This document shows positions 43,918 to 54,428 of a DNA stretch of 64,000 nt, in pieces. Under the pieces are notes generated by a model. That model saw only the letters and a list, made by a program, of their open reading frames with translations, did no database searches and was not told the DNA's origin. The translations under genes were made by a program, and so were the position numbers. The DNA lies in contig CAWFPJ010000012.1 in the NCBI GenBank assembly GCA_963817515.1, positions 372,001 to 436,000 of the forward strand, read 5' to 3'. Within the stretch, counting starts at the first letter, position 1. The number at the start of each line of letters is the position of its first letter. Source of the stretch: DATMNI01 sp963817515 (GTDB taxonomy: Bacteria > Acidobacteriota > Terriglobia > Bryobacterales > Bryobacteraceae).

Positions 43918-45772
43918 CTACTTCACGTGTATCCGCAGCGAATAACTCCCGGTTACCACGTAGTCGAACGGCAAAGCCATTTGCTCGGTTGCCGTTTCCG
44001 GAGAAGTGATCAGCCCGCGGTTGGCCGCCCGCCCGGCCTGCATCACGTTGAGCACGGAGGAGGGCAGGCTGGGCAGCGTCTTGTCGTCGTAGTAGGCCGT
44101 GGGGCTGGCCTGCACCAGCGACACGTAGAGTTTGTTGTTGGTGCGCTCCTGGTTGATCAGCGAAACCGTCTCCGGCAGATCCATGTACCGGTTGGCGAAC
44201 CCCGCCATATTCTGCAGGCGGTTGACGGTATCGGCATCGCTCAGCACAATCCGGTGATCGCCCTTGGCCAGCCCATCCGGAAGCTTCACCTTGAAATCGC
44301 GCTGGATCAGTTCGCCGCGATACGGCCGCAGGAAGACCTTCACGGGCACTTCCTCGACCGGCCTGCACTTCGTTGTTCGCCGCCCAGGCGTTCTCGATGG
44401 TGGCCACGCGCCGGTCCGGAATCAAGTCCACCGTGACGTTGACGCTCTTCACATCGGGCGTGTTGATGTTGTTCAGGTACAGCCGGTTGAACTTGTCGCC
44501 GAACCAGCCGGCCAGAGCCATCGGCGCCGGCATCGGCATATCGCCCGAAGCCGCCATGGTCGAAAGCGAAATGTTGTGCGTGCCGTTCAGTTCCACTTTG
44601 CCGTTGAGCCGGTAGGTGGCTTCATCCACGAACTCATTGAGGCCGGAGACGGAATTGTAGAGCGCCAGCATCATCAGGTATGGCGTCCACTTCTGGTGTA
44701 CAAAGACGTTGAAGTGGAAATTCTTCTCGCCGCGCACCGCTTCCTTTCCATCGAGCGACCGCACCTTCATGGTGACCGGAATCATTTCGGACGTGGTGCC
44801 CAGCACCCCCATGATGCCGCTGTGCCGGTCCTGCCGCAGCGACCCTACGATGTCGGTGGCATTGGCCATCTTGCTCGGCTGGTAAGACGAGGCCAGCACC
44901 GTCACCACTTCGCTCTTGCTCATCGGCATGTTGATCGGGCCCAGGTTGAACATGGGGTGGCCGAAAGCCAGCACACGCTTCCCGTCGTTGTAAGTTACCG
45001 TGCCGAACACCGTGGCGCTCATATCGCCATCCACCAGAATGCCCGCCACCGAATCGCCGGGGTTGAGCGAGTGCTCCCACCCGGCGGCTGGTTTGTTGGT
45101 GTGGACGCCGGTGCCGCCGCCGCCCGCCTGCACGGCGTGGATGCCCATGCCTTGAAACATGGGGCCGAACTCGCGCAGAGCGCCTTCGGTAATTCCGGAA
45201 AGAGCCAGGGGCGAATCGATCGGGACCATGGTCTGGAAATCAGAGGTCTGGGAAGCTATGCCGGCACCCGAAACCTGCACTCCCTGCGCCGCGGCCTGGC
45301 TGCGCGCCTGAAGCTTCTCCGGCGTACGCGCGTCATCGGGGCGCGACTTGTCGAAATCGTTAATCTCGAGCATTAATTCGATGGGAGTGATGCCGCAGAT
45401 GGCATCTGGAGAGAAGACGCTCAGCCGCAGCGCTATCGCACCAGCCAGCTTGCCGTTGATATAAACCGGGCTCCCGCTCATACCCGCCGCCACATTGGTC
45501 CGAATGGCTTTGCCGCCCATTTTGGCCAGAATTATGTCCTGTTTCGGGCCCCACATATTCTTGGCCAAGCCAATGATTTCTATGGGCACTGGCTCGGGTT
45601 CGGAACCCTGGAAGACGGTCCAGGCCGTGCCCTTCATGCCCGGCTTCACGTCGCTCAGCCGCATGATTTCCACGGGTCCTGCTTTGGGACGGGAGAGAGG
45701 CGCTTCGCTCGCAAGAGCGGGGGCTAAACCGGCCGCGAAGCCAATAAAGATCGCGGCATTTCGGATGTTCAT
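43918..45772 (-). CDS. SpoIVB (S55) peptidase-domain protein, frame broken by one base
   Basis: S55 peptidases such as SpoIVB are serine proteases known from sporulation signalling; homologues in non-sporulating bacteria are uncharacterised. This exported protein (signal MNIRNAAIFIGFAAGLAPAL) opens with GPVEIMRLSDVKPGMKGTAW and has the catalytic-serine motif NVAAGMSGSPVYINGKLAGA at about 94-113, plus a later VLAFGHPMFNLGPINMPMSK block usual for the family. After about residue 465 the frame shifts by one extra base near 44355-44361; joined, it reads NEVQAGEEVPVKVFLRPYRG and ends ...YVVTGSYSLRIHVK. Full length is about 617 residues. The propeller gene follows after one base. Probably a sequencing error rather than decay. 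Confidence 0.8.
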
Positions 45773-45879
45773 GGGGTCAACGGCTCCAGTTGCCTCTATT
45801 GTACTATGACGTCCAAAGCGAACTATTTATGTCCGCGCGAACCCGCCCGCCCGCGGCACCTGTAACCGAAAGTGCAGCA

Positions 45880-48873
45880 TCAGAAAAGCTCATAAATACT
45901 AGTCTGTCGCCCGGGCACTGTAATCTGGTTTCCCCGGTTCAGCTTGTTATCGCGAAGCTCGCGGAGGGATTCGAAGGATTCGGCCCCGGTGTCCACCTTG
46001 AGGGCCTTCGCTTCCGGATTGAAGTTTACGACGTAGAGCAAACGCCGGGACCCGGCGTGTACAAACCGGGCCTCGATTTTCCAGGTGTCGCCGCCGGCCG
46101 CGGCCCGCAGCCGCAATGGCCGGTTTACGTTGGCCTCGCCGAACAGCGCCTCCAGCAGGCGCGCATAACTCCGCGGTTCGAGCGAACTCGCCGCATAGAC
46201 CACCACGCCCCTGCCAAGGGGCACGGACACAACCGCCGGGCTGGCATCGGAATACTGGAAACGGACCCCGGCATTGCCAGCGCCGCCCAGGACTTGCCGG
46301 ACGCCACTCGTCTCCAGGTCGCCGATGGAACCGCTCCCCACATCCTTTAGCTTCTCCGGCGCATCGTTGGCGAAGACCACATCCTGCGAGAAACTCTGAT
46401 CATAGCCCTGCACCATACGTCCCCTGCCGGACGGCTTCGGGCGCCGCGTCGCACCGATCGAAATGCCCAGCCGCGCCAGGTAGTCTTGCGGGTGATTGTA
46501 CTCGTCGCCCAGCAGCGATTCGGGGACGATCAACACGTGTCCGCCCCTGGAGGCATAGTTCCAGATAGCTTCCACGGTTCCGGACGGAATGTTTCTCACT
46601 CCGGGAATCAACAGCAGCTTGTAACGATCGAGCCAGCCCTTCATCGCCTGCCGCTCGGTAACGAAAGTGACTTTGGCGTCCAGATACTGACTAGCCTCAT
46701 AGGTCTTGTATAACTCGGCAAGGTAAGGAGTGGTTTGCCATGTCAGCATCTCGGGCGGCAATTGCAGCGTGGACGTCTGCGAATAGAGGATCGCGACTTC
46801 CGCGGGAGTCTCGACAAAGGCGGCAATCTCTTTATTCAGCCGCCGGACGTCGATCGCGACCCGCAGCACTTCGTTCACGTCCGCCAGCGAGTAACTCCAG
46901 CTGTGAGCCAGCGAGGAGCGATTGTTACTGTAGAATTCATTAGCCGGCTGCGCAGGCCAGTGATACAACTGAGCTACCGACTTGCCATGCAGAAAGTGCG
47001 GCAGCAAGTACTCCACGCTGCCCAGGCCCATTTCCGGATCGGCCAGCGGCTTCCTCTTCTCCGCCAGCGCCAACTGCAGGTCCATCCCCACGGTCGATCC
47101 ACCACCTTCATGGATGATCACGTCGTCCACTTCGTTGACAATGCGCTCCTCGTCGATGCCCGTAGTGCCGGTGCGCCCGGCCAGCATGCTGGAACTGCCC
47201 CCGGCGGCGAGAGGAACACTTGAGTCGATCCGGCGGATAGTGTCGCGAATCGAGATGAGATAGTCCGTGAAGCGGTCCTGATTGAAGCGCGCCCATTCGT
47301 ACCAGACGGCCCGATTGGTCCCAGGAAGGGGAGCGGAGTTCTTTACCGGAGGCGGGATCACATCTTTAAAGCTGCTATAGGATGTGTGCCAGAGCCGGTT
47401 GGCGTTTTCGACGCTGCCGTGTTTCTTTTCGAGCCACGTATGAAAGGCCGTACGGCTGCGATCGCAATAGCAGATGTACATCAGCTCGTACCCCATGATG
47501 TTGTAGAGCAGTTCAGGGTTCTGGTAAAACTTCGGGATATTGATTCGGATATACTCCCGCACGGCCTCCTGGATGCGCGGATCTTCCAGGCAGATGACCG
47601 TGTTTTCCTTCTTCGTGCCGCCCATGGAACTCAAATCGCGGATCAGGTGGCCACACCAGCCGTCCCACCCCACGCGGTGGCTCTCGGGATCCTCCTGCCA
47701 GACTTTGTAGACCGGTGAAGTATCGATGGTCCATCGCGAACCGCCGCCCACAGAATAGCTCTCGATGTGCTGCAGAGGCGTCGAGAAAAAGCGCTGCAAT
47801 TCCTGGCTCGGCGAATGCAGCGACAAGATCATCATGGGCTCACCGCGCTCGTCGCGAAAGAAGGAACCCTGCGCCGGCCGGCCTTTCAGGTGGGGAAATG
47901 GCCTGATGGACGCGTCCTCCATCTGCGTGTCATCCACCTCGGCGCGCGGTGTGGTGCCTCGCAGCAGATCTTCGATTTCGTGCCGGCCTTCGCGGCAACT
48001 ACGGGCCACGAAAGCGAACATCTCCCGCTTCTTCTCGTCGTTGTTGAACCAGGGCAGCAACGGCCGGACTGCCAGGCCGATCTCCGCCGTCACCAGGTGG
48101 CGCTCCGCGTAAATGGTATCGATGCCCTGGACCCGCGCCGCCTGGATAATTTTCCGGAGCAGTTCCGTCTCGCGCGCCGCTTCAGCCCGCAGAGACTTTA
48201 CCTCCGCGGACTCCGGCACATCTTCCGGACGGGCTACCTGGCGCGCCGCAACCCAGCGGTTGTCGATCGTGCTCACCGCATCCTGCGGTTCGGTGCGCGA
48301 AGCCGTATCGGGCCCTTCCGCGCCCGCCGTAACGCGGAAGTTGTCCACCCAGAGCGTCAACGGCAGCGGGTTCCGGTCGCATGAAATCACCAGTCGGCGG
48401 ATCTTGTCGAGCGCCATGTCGCGCTGGTAGGAAGCAGCTTTAAGCGGGTCGAGCGCGACCTCCACGTGGGTCCAGCCTTTCTCGATGAGAATCTTGTTGG
48501 CAGCGTCGGCGTAATCGTCCTTGCGGGCCTGGTCCATGTCCCCGCCGACGGCATCATAGACACGCAGCGTGGCTGTCAGGACTCCGGGCTGCTCGGAATA
48601 AATGTCAAAGCGCAGCCGGTCGTGGCCGCTCCAGTCCGAAGCCAGTTTCGCCGAACTGAACTGGCTGTGCCCGCCCTCCATCCGGACTTTCAAGGAATGG
48701 CGCCCGTGAGAGGCGTGTTCCGTGGAAACCTCTACAGGGCCTTCCCATCGTGCGGCAGCACCGGGGGTTTCGAAATCCTCCAGCACCAGAACCCGGCTCG
48801 CGCTCGGCGTCGAGTAGGCGAACCAGACGCCACAGCCGAGGATGGCAGGGAGCGACCACCAGGCGGCTCTCAT
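45880..48873 (-). CDS. Large secreted glycoside hydrolase, GH42-like (beta-galactosidase type)
   Basis: A 997-residue protein with an N-terminal signal or anchor (MRAAWWSLPAILGCGVWFAY), a carbohydrate-binding-like jelly roll (about 27-185: VLVLEDFETPGAAARWEGPV ... RLVISCDRNPLPLTLWVDNF), a helical linker and a TIM-barrel region (NPELLYNIMGYELMYICYCD, then YEWARFNQDRFTDYLISIRD) resembling GH42/GH-A enzymes, followed by a trimerisation-like Rossmann domain (KLLLIPGVRNIPSGTVEAIW, GGHVLIVPESLLGD) and a C-terminal beta domain. Clan GH-A nucleophile and acid/base Glu cannot be fixed by eye; Glu in GYELMY is a candidate. It overlaps the upstream esterase by one base (TAATG). Likely polysaccharide breakdown; exact family uncertain. 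Confidence 0.72.
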   Translation of the reverse strand: MRAAWWSLPAILGCGVWFAYSTPSASRVLVLEDFETPGAAARWEGPVEVSTEHASHGRHSLKVRMEGGHSQFSSAKLASDWSGHDRLRFDIYSEQPGVLTATLRVYDAVGGDMDQARKDDYADAANKILIEKGWTHVEVALDPLKAASYQRDMALDKIRRLVISCDRNPLPLTLWVDNFRVTAGAEGPDTASRTEPQDAVSTIDNRWVAARQVARPEDVPESAEVKSLRAEAARETELLRKIIQAARVQGIDTIYAERHLVTAEIGLAVRPLLPWFNNDEKKREMFAFVARSCREGRHEIEDLLRGTTPRAEVDDTQMEDASIRPFPHLKGRPAQGSFFRDERGEPMMILSLHSPSQELQRFFSTPLQHIESYSVGGGSRWTIDTSPVYKVWQEDPESHRVGWDGWCGHLIRDLSSMGGTKKENTVICLEDPRIQEAVREYIRINIPKFYQNPELLYNIMGYELMYICYCDRSRTAFHTWLEKKHGSVENANRLWHTSYSSFKDVIPPPVKNSAPLPGTNRAVWYEWARFNQDRFTDYLISIRDTIRRIDSSVPLAAGGSSSMLAGRTGTTGIDEERIVNEVDDVIIHEGGGSTVGMDLQLALAEKRKPLADPEMGLGSVEYLLPHFLHGKSVAQLYHWPAQPANEFYSNNRSSLAHSWSYSLADVNEVLRVAIDVRRLNKEIAAFVETPAEVAILYSQTSTLQLPPEMLTWQTTPYLAELYKTYEASQYLDAKVTFVTERQAMKGWLDRYKLLLIPGVRNIPSGTVEAIWNYASRGGHVLIVPESLLGDEYNHPQDYLARLGISIGATRRPKPSGRGRMVQGYDQSFSQDVVFANDAPEKLKDVGSGSIGDLETSGVRQVLGGAGNAGVRFQYSDASPAVVSVPLGRGVVVYAASSLEPRSYARLLEALFGEANVNRPLRLRAAAGGDTWKIEARFVHAGSRRLLYVVNFNPEAKALKVDTGAESFESLRELRDNKLNRGNQITVPGRQTSIYELF

Positions 48874-50875
48874 TTACTTCCAAACCTCCAGCGCCTGGCC
48901 CAGATCGCCCGCCTCGCGGAAGGGAGCCTTGCTTTCCATAGAGGGCATAGATCGACGATGTGTAAGCGTACTCGGCCGGCAGTTTCGACAGCGATACGAT
49001 CTCGCGCGGGGCCACCAGGGCTGCCACTTCGGGAAGATCGGTGATGCGCAGAATACTCAGCAGCGATGGCGCCTGCCAGTGAGATGGCGGCGGGTTGTCC
49101 AGGATCACACGTGTGATGCGTTTGTCGAACGCCGCGGCGTAAAGGCCCAGCGCGCCCATCTGCCTGCGGCCGTACACCGAAATTCCGTCGAGCTTCAAGC
49201 CTTCGCCCTCCACCAAATAATCCACCGACCGCAGGATGTCCCAAAGTTCCATCGATTCCACGGTCGCTCCTATTAAAGCCGTCGTCATGCGAATGGCCGC
49301 CATCTTGGTGTTGGTCACTCCCGGATAGTCCACAGCGCGCGGACGGAGAACCAGTATGATCCTGCTCGTGAACGCGGGCAGCAACGGATCGTGGTCTACC
49401 TGTTCGATAACATCCTCCGCTCCCTTCACGTAGATGAGCGCGGGATACGAAGCTTTCTTGGTCTTCGGGATGTACAGTTCACCGTTCACGCGAATCCCTG
49501 CCTCGGAAGTAAACTCTACGTGAAAGGAGTCGGCGTAGCGGCTGGTCCATCCGCCTTCTTTGGTCTTGGCGATATCGAAAGGTACCTTCGTCTTCGGAAA
49601 CGCGCGAAACACGGTTTCGTTCATCTCCCGGAAAAGTTCCGGCCGGCGAGCGTTCCAGGCTGCCAGAGTTTTCCAGGGCCGAAGCCGGTAAGCCGGGATA
49701 AACGTCTTGTGTATGCTGCCGTTGAGCGGGTCCACCGGAGGACGGTCCAAAACCGTCAGCACCTCGGCCGCCTCGCGCTTAATGTCGCCTTCGTCGAACG
49801 GTGTGGTGTCTTTCTTGAGCCAGAGATTGAGCCACTCGTCGGCTTCTTTGCGGAATGCCGGCACGTCCTGGTGCGGGCTGTCGTAATCGAACTCCACCAG
49901 GTTGCGGGAGGCACCGTACAGATCATAGATCGGCCGCGTCTTCTGGTATGCCTCGCGATAGCCGGGCGTGGGAAAGGAAACATCCCGCCGCGCGCTCAGC
50001 ATTTTAAATGGCCGCGGCGCGATGAGCGCTCCTACTGAGGGGAGGTCCATCAAGTACATGTTCGGAAAATAAATGCAGTCACAGTTCTCGCGCACACACT
50101 CGAGGGCCGCGTGCTGCCCCACAGTCCAACTGCCGCAAACGGAAGCCGCAACCTTGAAACGCTGGTCCGCGGCAGCCGCATACCACGTCACGGCGCCTCC
50201 GCCCGATATGCCCGTAATGCCCACGCGTTCGCCATCCACTTCCGGACGGGTCAGCAAATAATCCAGGGCGCGAATCGCGTTCCAAACTTCCGGTCCCGCC
50301 GGCGTATAGCCCAGCGAATGCCAGTACCACATGCCGAGGTCATGGGTGCCGTGGTGGATGCCCGGAACTTCGCCGAATTCCACCGTGTCGATCAGAAATG
50401 CCACGTAGCCGTGCTTCGCAAGCCATATCCCATGATGCTGATACTCCACCTTCGCGCCCCACGGACCCGGCGCGTGTCCGCAGACGTACAGGACCGTCGG
50501 CAAGCGCTCTTTCGGGGCCTTCGGAATATAGAGATTTCCAGTGACGTATAACCTGGGCATGCTCTCGAAGACGATTTTCTCGACGCGATAGGTCTCGCGT
50601 TCGAACGATCCGGTGACCCGCGCGTTCAGCGGCGTCTTCTTCGGCATCGGGTCCAGGCCCATGATGTAGAGATAGCGCTTCAGAACCTCGGGCCTCTTCC
50701 GCTCCCAGTCCGCCAGGTCCTTCACGTCGGCAAGATTGTTGCGTGTGACCTCGGCGGCGCGCTGCTTAATGTAATCCTGAAACATCTGGTAGCGCTGGAC
50801 GGGTGAGTGGAGTTGCTGGGCGCACAAAGTCGCCATTCCAAATGAGAAGACCAGCAGCGGATATCTGGCTAACAT
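48873..50875 (-). CDS. Secreted alpha/beta-hydrolase, acetyl xylan esterase-like, frame broken near the C-terminus
   Basis: An exported protein of about 667 residues holding two esterase-like alpha/beta-hydrolase units. The signal peptide (MLARYPLLVFSFGMATLCAQ) is preceded by AAAGGGG. The first unit has LPTVLYVCGHAPG, GITGISGGGAVTWYAAAADQ with the nucleophile Ser in GISGGG, and YDSPHQDVPAFRKEADEWLN with the expected His. The second (KKASYPALIYVKGAEDV ... SVYGRRQMGALGLYAAAF) has GRRQMG instead of GxSxG, so it looks inactive. The frame breaks at GGG 48922-48924; removing one base yields YGKQGSFREAGDLGQALEVW and a TAA overlapping the next ATG as TAATG, which strongly supports the correction. Likely removes acetyl or other esters from polysaccharide. 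Confidence 0.8.
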
Positions 50876-50980
50876 CGGAGCCCCTTTCTTGGGCACGGCG
50901 GGACGCGCCCGCCGACGGTTGAATTGTAGTTCCGATAGGCGGGCTTGTAGTTCGATAGACGGGCGCCGGCATATCACGGA

Positions 50981-53900
50981 TCAATATTCCAGCCGCAGCC
51001 CCAGCATCATGGCGCGGCTGCCGCTGGCACCGGCAACCAATCCAAAACTGCCGCCGTTGATATTGGTGCTTGGAGTGGAGAAGACCGCACGGTTGAAAAG
51101 GTTGAACGCCTCACACCGGAATTGGAAACGCACCCGCTCCCCGAATGAGATATTCTTCGCGGCGCTTACATTCCAGGTTTCCGTGCCCGGCCCGGTCAGG
51201 ATGTCGCGGGCCGAATTGCCGTAGTAGCCGCGCCCTGTATTCGGCCGCACGAACGCCGTCATATCGTAAATGGGCTGGCGTGCTTTGATTAAATCGCGCA
51301 TGGAGCTCGAATCGAAGTTGCCGTCGCCGATGCGGTCCGGACGTCCGCTGAGCTGGTTGGTATCGGCTGGGTCCGTACCGGAGAAGCCGGGGCTCTGCAG
51401 CGGTCCGGTAAGCATGGTGGTGATGCCGGAAAGTTGCCACCCGCCGAGGATCAGATCCCCCGCTTTCGGAAGGCGATTCAGGAACTTCTGGTTGCGGCCG
51501 AATGGCAGATGGTAGACATAACTAAAGCGGAGTTGCTGGCGGCGGATGTTGGGGTCATCGGCGCGCTCCAGGTAACGCTGATACTGGTTTTGTTGAAGCG
51601 TGGCGGCCGTGCTGCGCAGATCCACGTCGCTCAGCGACTTTGCCAGGGTATAGTTTACGTTGAAGAAAAGGCCCGTGGCTACTCTCCGGTCGGCCTGGAT
51701 CGAGAGGCCGTGATAGATGGAAGAACCTCCGGTCTGGGTAATGTTGACGGCGCTGAAGAGCTGGTAGGGAAGCCGCGAGAAACTGTACGGGATGGTGCTC
51801 GGCGGCAGCAGGTCCAGATTATTCGCATACGGCAGATTTTCGCCCTTCGTACCCACGTAGGCCACATCCAGCGCGATGCCCCAGATCTGCTTTCCCACGG
51901 AGGCATTCCACTGCTGAACGCGTTCGTTGGGGAAGTCGGGGTTCAAGGCGCTGATGCTCTGCAACCCGGAGAACTTGGAGGTAGCCGCGAACGGGTTGGG
52001 AAACGCAATAGAGGGTTGGTTGTTCTGGATCGTCCAGCTCTCGGTGGATTGCCAGGGGCCGCCCGTGGCGTTGAGGGCGCGCAGCCCCGGCAGCATCTCG
52101 GTGTAAATCCCGTAGCCCAGGCGGAGAACGGTATAAGCGTTAGCGAAGGGACGGATGGCCAGGCCCACGCGCGGGTCGAAGTTTTTCCAATCTGACTTGA
52201 CCAGACTTCGCGTTGGAAGCCCTAGCTTCGCTGCCGGCACAATCGGAAGGGCGGAGGCGATCGCCGGCACCAGGTCGGTGGGAATGGTGTTGCCCGCCGT
52301 GACCAGGCTGCCGCTGGCCGAATCGAAGGTGAATAAGCGGTCAAACTTGTCCACCCATGGCGTCTGGTATTCGTAGCGCAGCCCGTAGGTGAGCGTCATC
52401 CGGCGGCTCAGTCTGAACTCGTCCTGCGCAAAGAATGCCAGCAGATTGCTGCGCACGTAGGCGTTCGGACGCGGAACGGCAAGCGAAGCGGAACTCGGGA
52501 AACCAAGCAGGAAGTTGGCATAATCGAGTCCGCTCAACTGATCATCGAAGGAGTACGATCCGCGCATCGAAATGGGCTTGGCCTGGCTGTTCACCTGGTA
52601 CCGGTGCAGTTCGGCGCCGAACTTCAATCCATGCCTTCCCTTAAACCACGACACATGGTCGATCGCCTGATATTCGTTTTGGGCCTGGGAGTTGCCGTTC
52701 GATCCGTTGTTGGTTCCTGCAAAGCCGGTGGCGCCGTTGAAATTGAAGGCGGGCATTCCGGAGACAGCCGGATCGTGCCCGGGATTGCTGATGCCGTTGA
52801 TCCCCAGTTTGGATTGCACGTCGGTCCCGTAATTGGTGTCGTAAGAAAACGTGAAACTGCGGTTGAAGCCTAACTTGGCCTCATTGACCAGCGTGGGGCT
52901 GAACGTATGAGTGTCGGAAATCACCAGGCTGCGGCCCGGAAAGTTGTCGTAATATCCGCCGTCGTAACCCTGCAGCAGCGGACCGGGATAGGTGTCCTTG
53001 TTGTTGATGGTGAGGCCGACGCGGGTGAAAATCGTGTTCCTTGCACTGATCTTGTGGTCCAGACGCACGGAATAAACATCGTTGTCGAACTTGCCTCCAG
53101 GGTCGGTGGAAAAGTTATTGAGCAAGCCGTAGGCGCCTTGGCCGGGCAGGCTCGGATTCGGGTAGACCAGGTTCTGCAAGGTGGTGGCTACCGGGCTAAT
53201 GCGCGACGCCGGGATCTGGTTGCCGGGGAAAGGCTGGCCGGTCAACGGATCGAGTATTGTGATCTTGCCCAGCAGTGCGGAAAAGTCTCCCTGGCGGAAA
53301 GCCGGAGTGGGAACGGTGATAAACTGCCGGTTCCCTATGCGGTAGCGCTGTCCCCCGTACGAGAAAAAATAAAACGTCTTGTTCTTGCCGTTGTAGACCT
53401 TAGGGATGTACACCGGCCCGCCGTTGGTAATTGCGAACTCATTGCTGTTGGTGAACGAAGGAGGTTTGGTGTCAAAGAAATTACGCGCCGACAAAAAGGA
53501 GTTATAGTCTTCCCATAAGAGCGCGCCGTGCAGCCCATTGGTTCCGGACTTAGTGACCGCCGCAAACTGCGCCACCTGCGCGTACTCTGCCGAGTTATTG
53601 GCGGTCATCACTTTGACTTCCTCGATCATCTCGATATCGCCCGAAAAGCCGTTCGAGGTCTGGCGGCTCCCGACAATGTCGTTGACTGAAATGCCGTCGG
53701 TCGTGAAATTGTTCCCCATGTCGGGCGCGCCATTGGTCTCAAAGCCGCTCGTCGTCTGAAGGCCGGCCGTCACGTTGGTCACATTGGCCCAACCGCGGCC
53801 AAAGACACTCAGCGGCAGCTGCGCAAAGTCACGCGGGGTCTTGAGGTTTGACAGCGTCGCGGCCTCGGTCTCTATTTGCGACGTGCCGCCAACCACCACC

Positions 53901-54262
53901 ACCGTAGCGCTCACATCTCCCACCTGCAGCGCGGAGTCCACACGCTTGTTCTGCCCCAGTGTCAGATCCACCTTGGTCTGGACGAACTTCTTAAACCCAG
54001 GCGCCGTGACCGTCACCGAGTAACTGCCGGCCTCCAGGCCGGACACATGGTAGTCACCGCTCGCTTCGGTGGTCGCGACGCGCTCGAACCTGGTGCCTTC
54101 ATTCGTGACCGTAACACTGGCATTCGGGACAGCGCCTCCGGTGGGATCGACAACCGTCCCCACGATACCGCCCTGAATTGCCTGGCTCCGTAGTTGAACG
54201 GCGCAACTCATCCACAATACTGCCGCGCAAATGGCGGTTTTCCAGATCCCTCTTGATGCCAT
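50981..54262 (-). CDS. Oar-like TonB-dependent receptor with carboxypeptidase-regulatory domain
   Basis: A 1093-residue outer-membrane receptor of the large acidobacterial type. A signal peptide (WKTAICAAVLWMSCAVQLRS) is followed by a carboxypeptidase-regulatory-like beta-sandwich (GGIVGTVVDPTGGAVPNASV, about 33-115), a plug domain (DFAQLPLSVFGRGWANVTNV ... NNFTTDGISVNDIVGSRQTS) and a C-terminal barrel ending in the aromatic GLRLEY expected for outer-membrane insertion. The usual TonB box could not be placed. Such receptors import large substrates such as oligosaccharides using TonB. It lies directly upstream of the esterase and GH42-like genes on the same strand, with 105 bases between, so it may bring in the products of those enzymes. 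Confidence 0.86.
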   Translation of the reverse strand: MASRGIWKTAICAAVLWMSCAVQLRSQAIQGGIVGTVVDPTGGAVPNASVTVTNEGTRFERVATTEASGDYHVSGLEAGSYSVTVTAPGFKKFVQTKVDLTLGQNKRVDSALQVGDVSATVVVVGGTSQIETEAATLSNLKTPRDFAQLPLSVFGRGWANVTNVTAGLQTTSGFETNGAPDMGNNFTTDGISVNDIVGSRQTSNGFSGDIEMIEEVKVMTANNSAEYAQVAQFAAVTKSGTNGLHGALLWEDYNSFLSARNFFDTKPPSFTNSNEFAITNGGPVYIPKVYNGKNKTFYFFSYGGQRYRIGNRQFITVPTPAFRQGDFSALLGKITILDPLTGQPFPGNQIPASRISPVATTLQNLVYPNPSLPGQGAYGLLNNFSTDPGGKFDNDVYSVRLDHKISARNTIFTRVGLTINNKDTYPGPLLQGYDGGYYDNFPGRSLVISDTHTFSPTLVNEAKLGFNRSFTFSYDTNYGTDVQSKLGINGISNPGHDPAVSGMPAFNFNGATGFAGTNNGSNGNSQAQNEYQAIDHVSWFKGRHGLKFGAELHRYQVNSQAKPISMRGSYSFDDQLSGLDYANFLLGFPSSASLAVPRPNAYVRSNLLAFFAQDEFRLSRRMTLTYGLRYEYQTPWVDKFDRLFTFDSASGSLVTAGNTIPTDLVPAIASALPIVPAAKLGLPTRSLVKSDWKNFDPRVGLAIRPFANAYTVLRLGYGIYTEMLPGLRALNATGGPWQSTESWTIQNNQPSIAFPNPFAATSKFSGLQSISALNPDFPNERVQQWNASVGKQIWGIALDVAYVGTKGENLPYANNLDLLPPSTIPYSFSRLPYQLFSAVNITQTGGSSIYHGLSIQADRRVATGLFFNVNYTLAKSLSDVDLRSTAATLQQNQYQRYLERADDPNIRRQQLRFSYVYHLPFGRNQKFLNRLPKAGDLILGGWQLSGITTMLTGPLQSPGFSGTDPADTNQLSGRPDRIGDGNFDSSSMRDLIKARQPIYDMTAFVRPNTGRGYYGNSARDILTGPGTETWNVSAAKNISFGERVRFQFRCEAFNLFNRAVFSTPSTNINGGSFGLVAGASGSRAMMLGLRLEY

Positions 54263-54428
54263 TTCCGGTTCTCCCCCCTTAAATCAAATGATTCATAATT
54301 TCCTGGAGCCAGAGATCGTTTGAATAGATATTTTGAATACTACGCTTAGAAATCACCGTCAGCCAAACGTAACATATGTTGCGGACCTCGACAGGTCGTA
54401 GGTTGAGGGGTCCAGACCGGGTTGAGGG

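Noticed and set aside
42438..44009. Long plus-strand frame (523 codons) opposite the propeller gene
   Set aside because: Antisense to a gene with clear signal peptide and repeated blades; composition (His, Arg, Gln, Ala) is that of a shadow frame.
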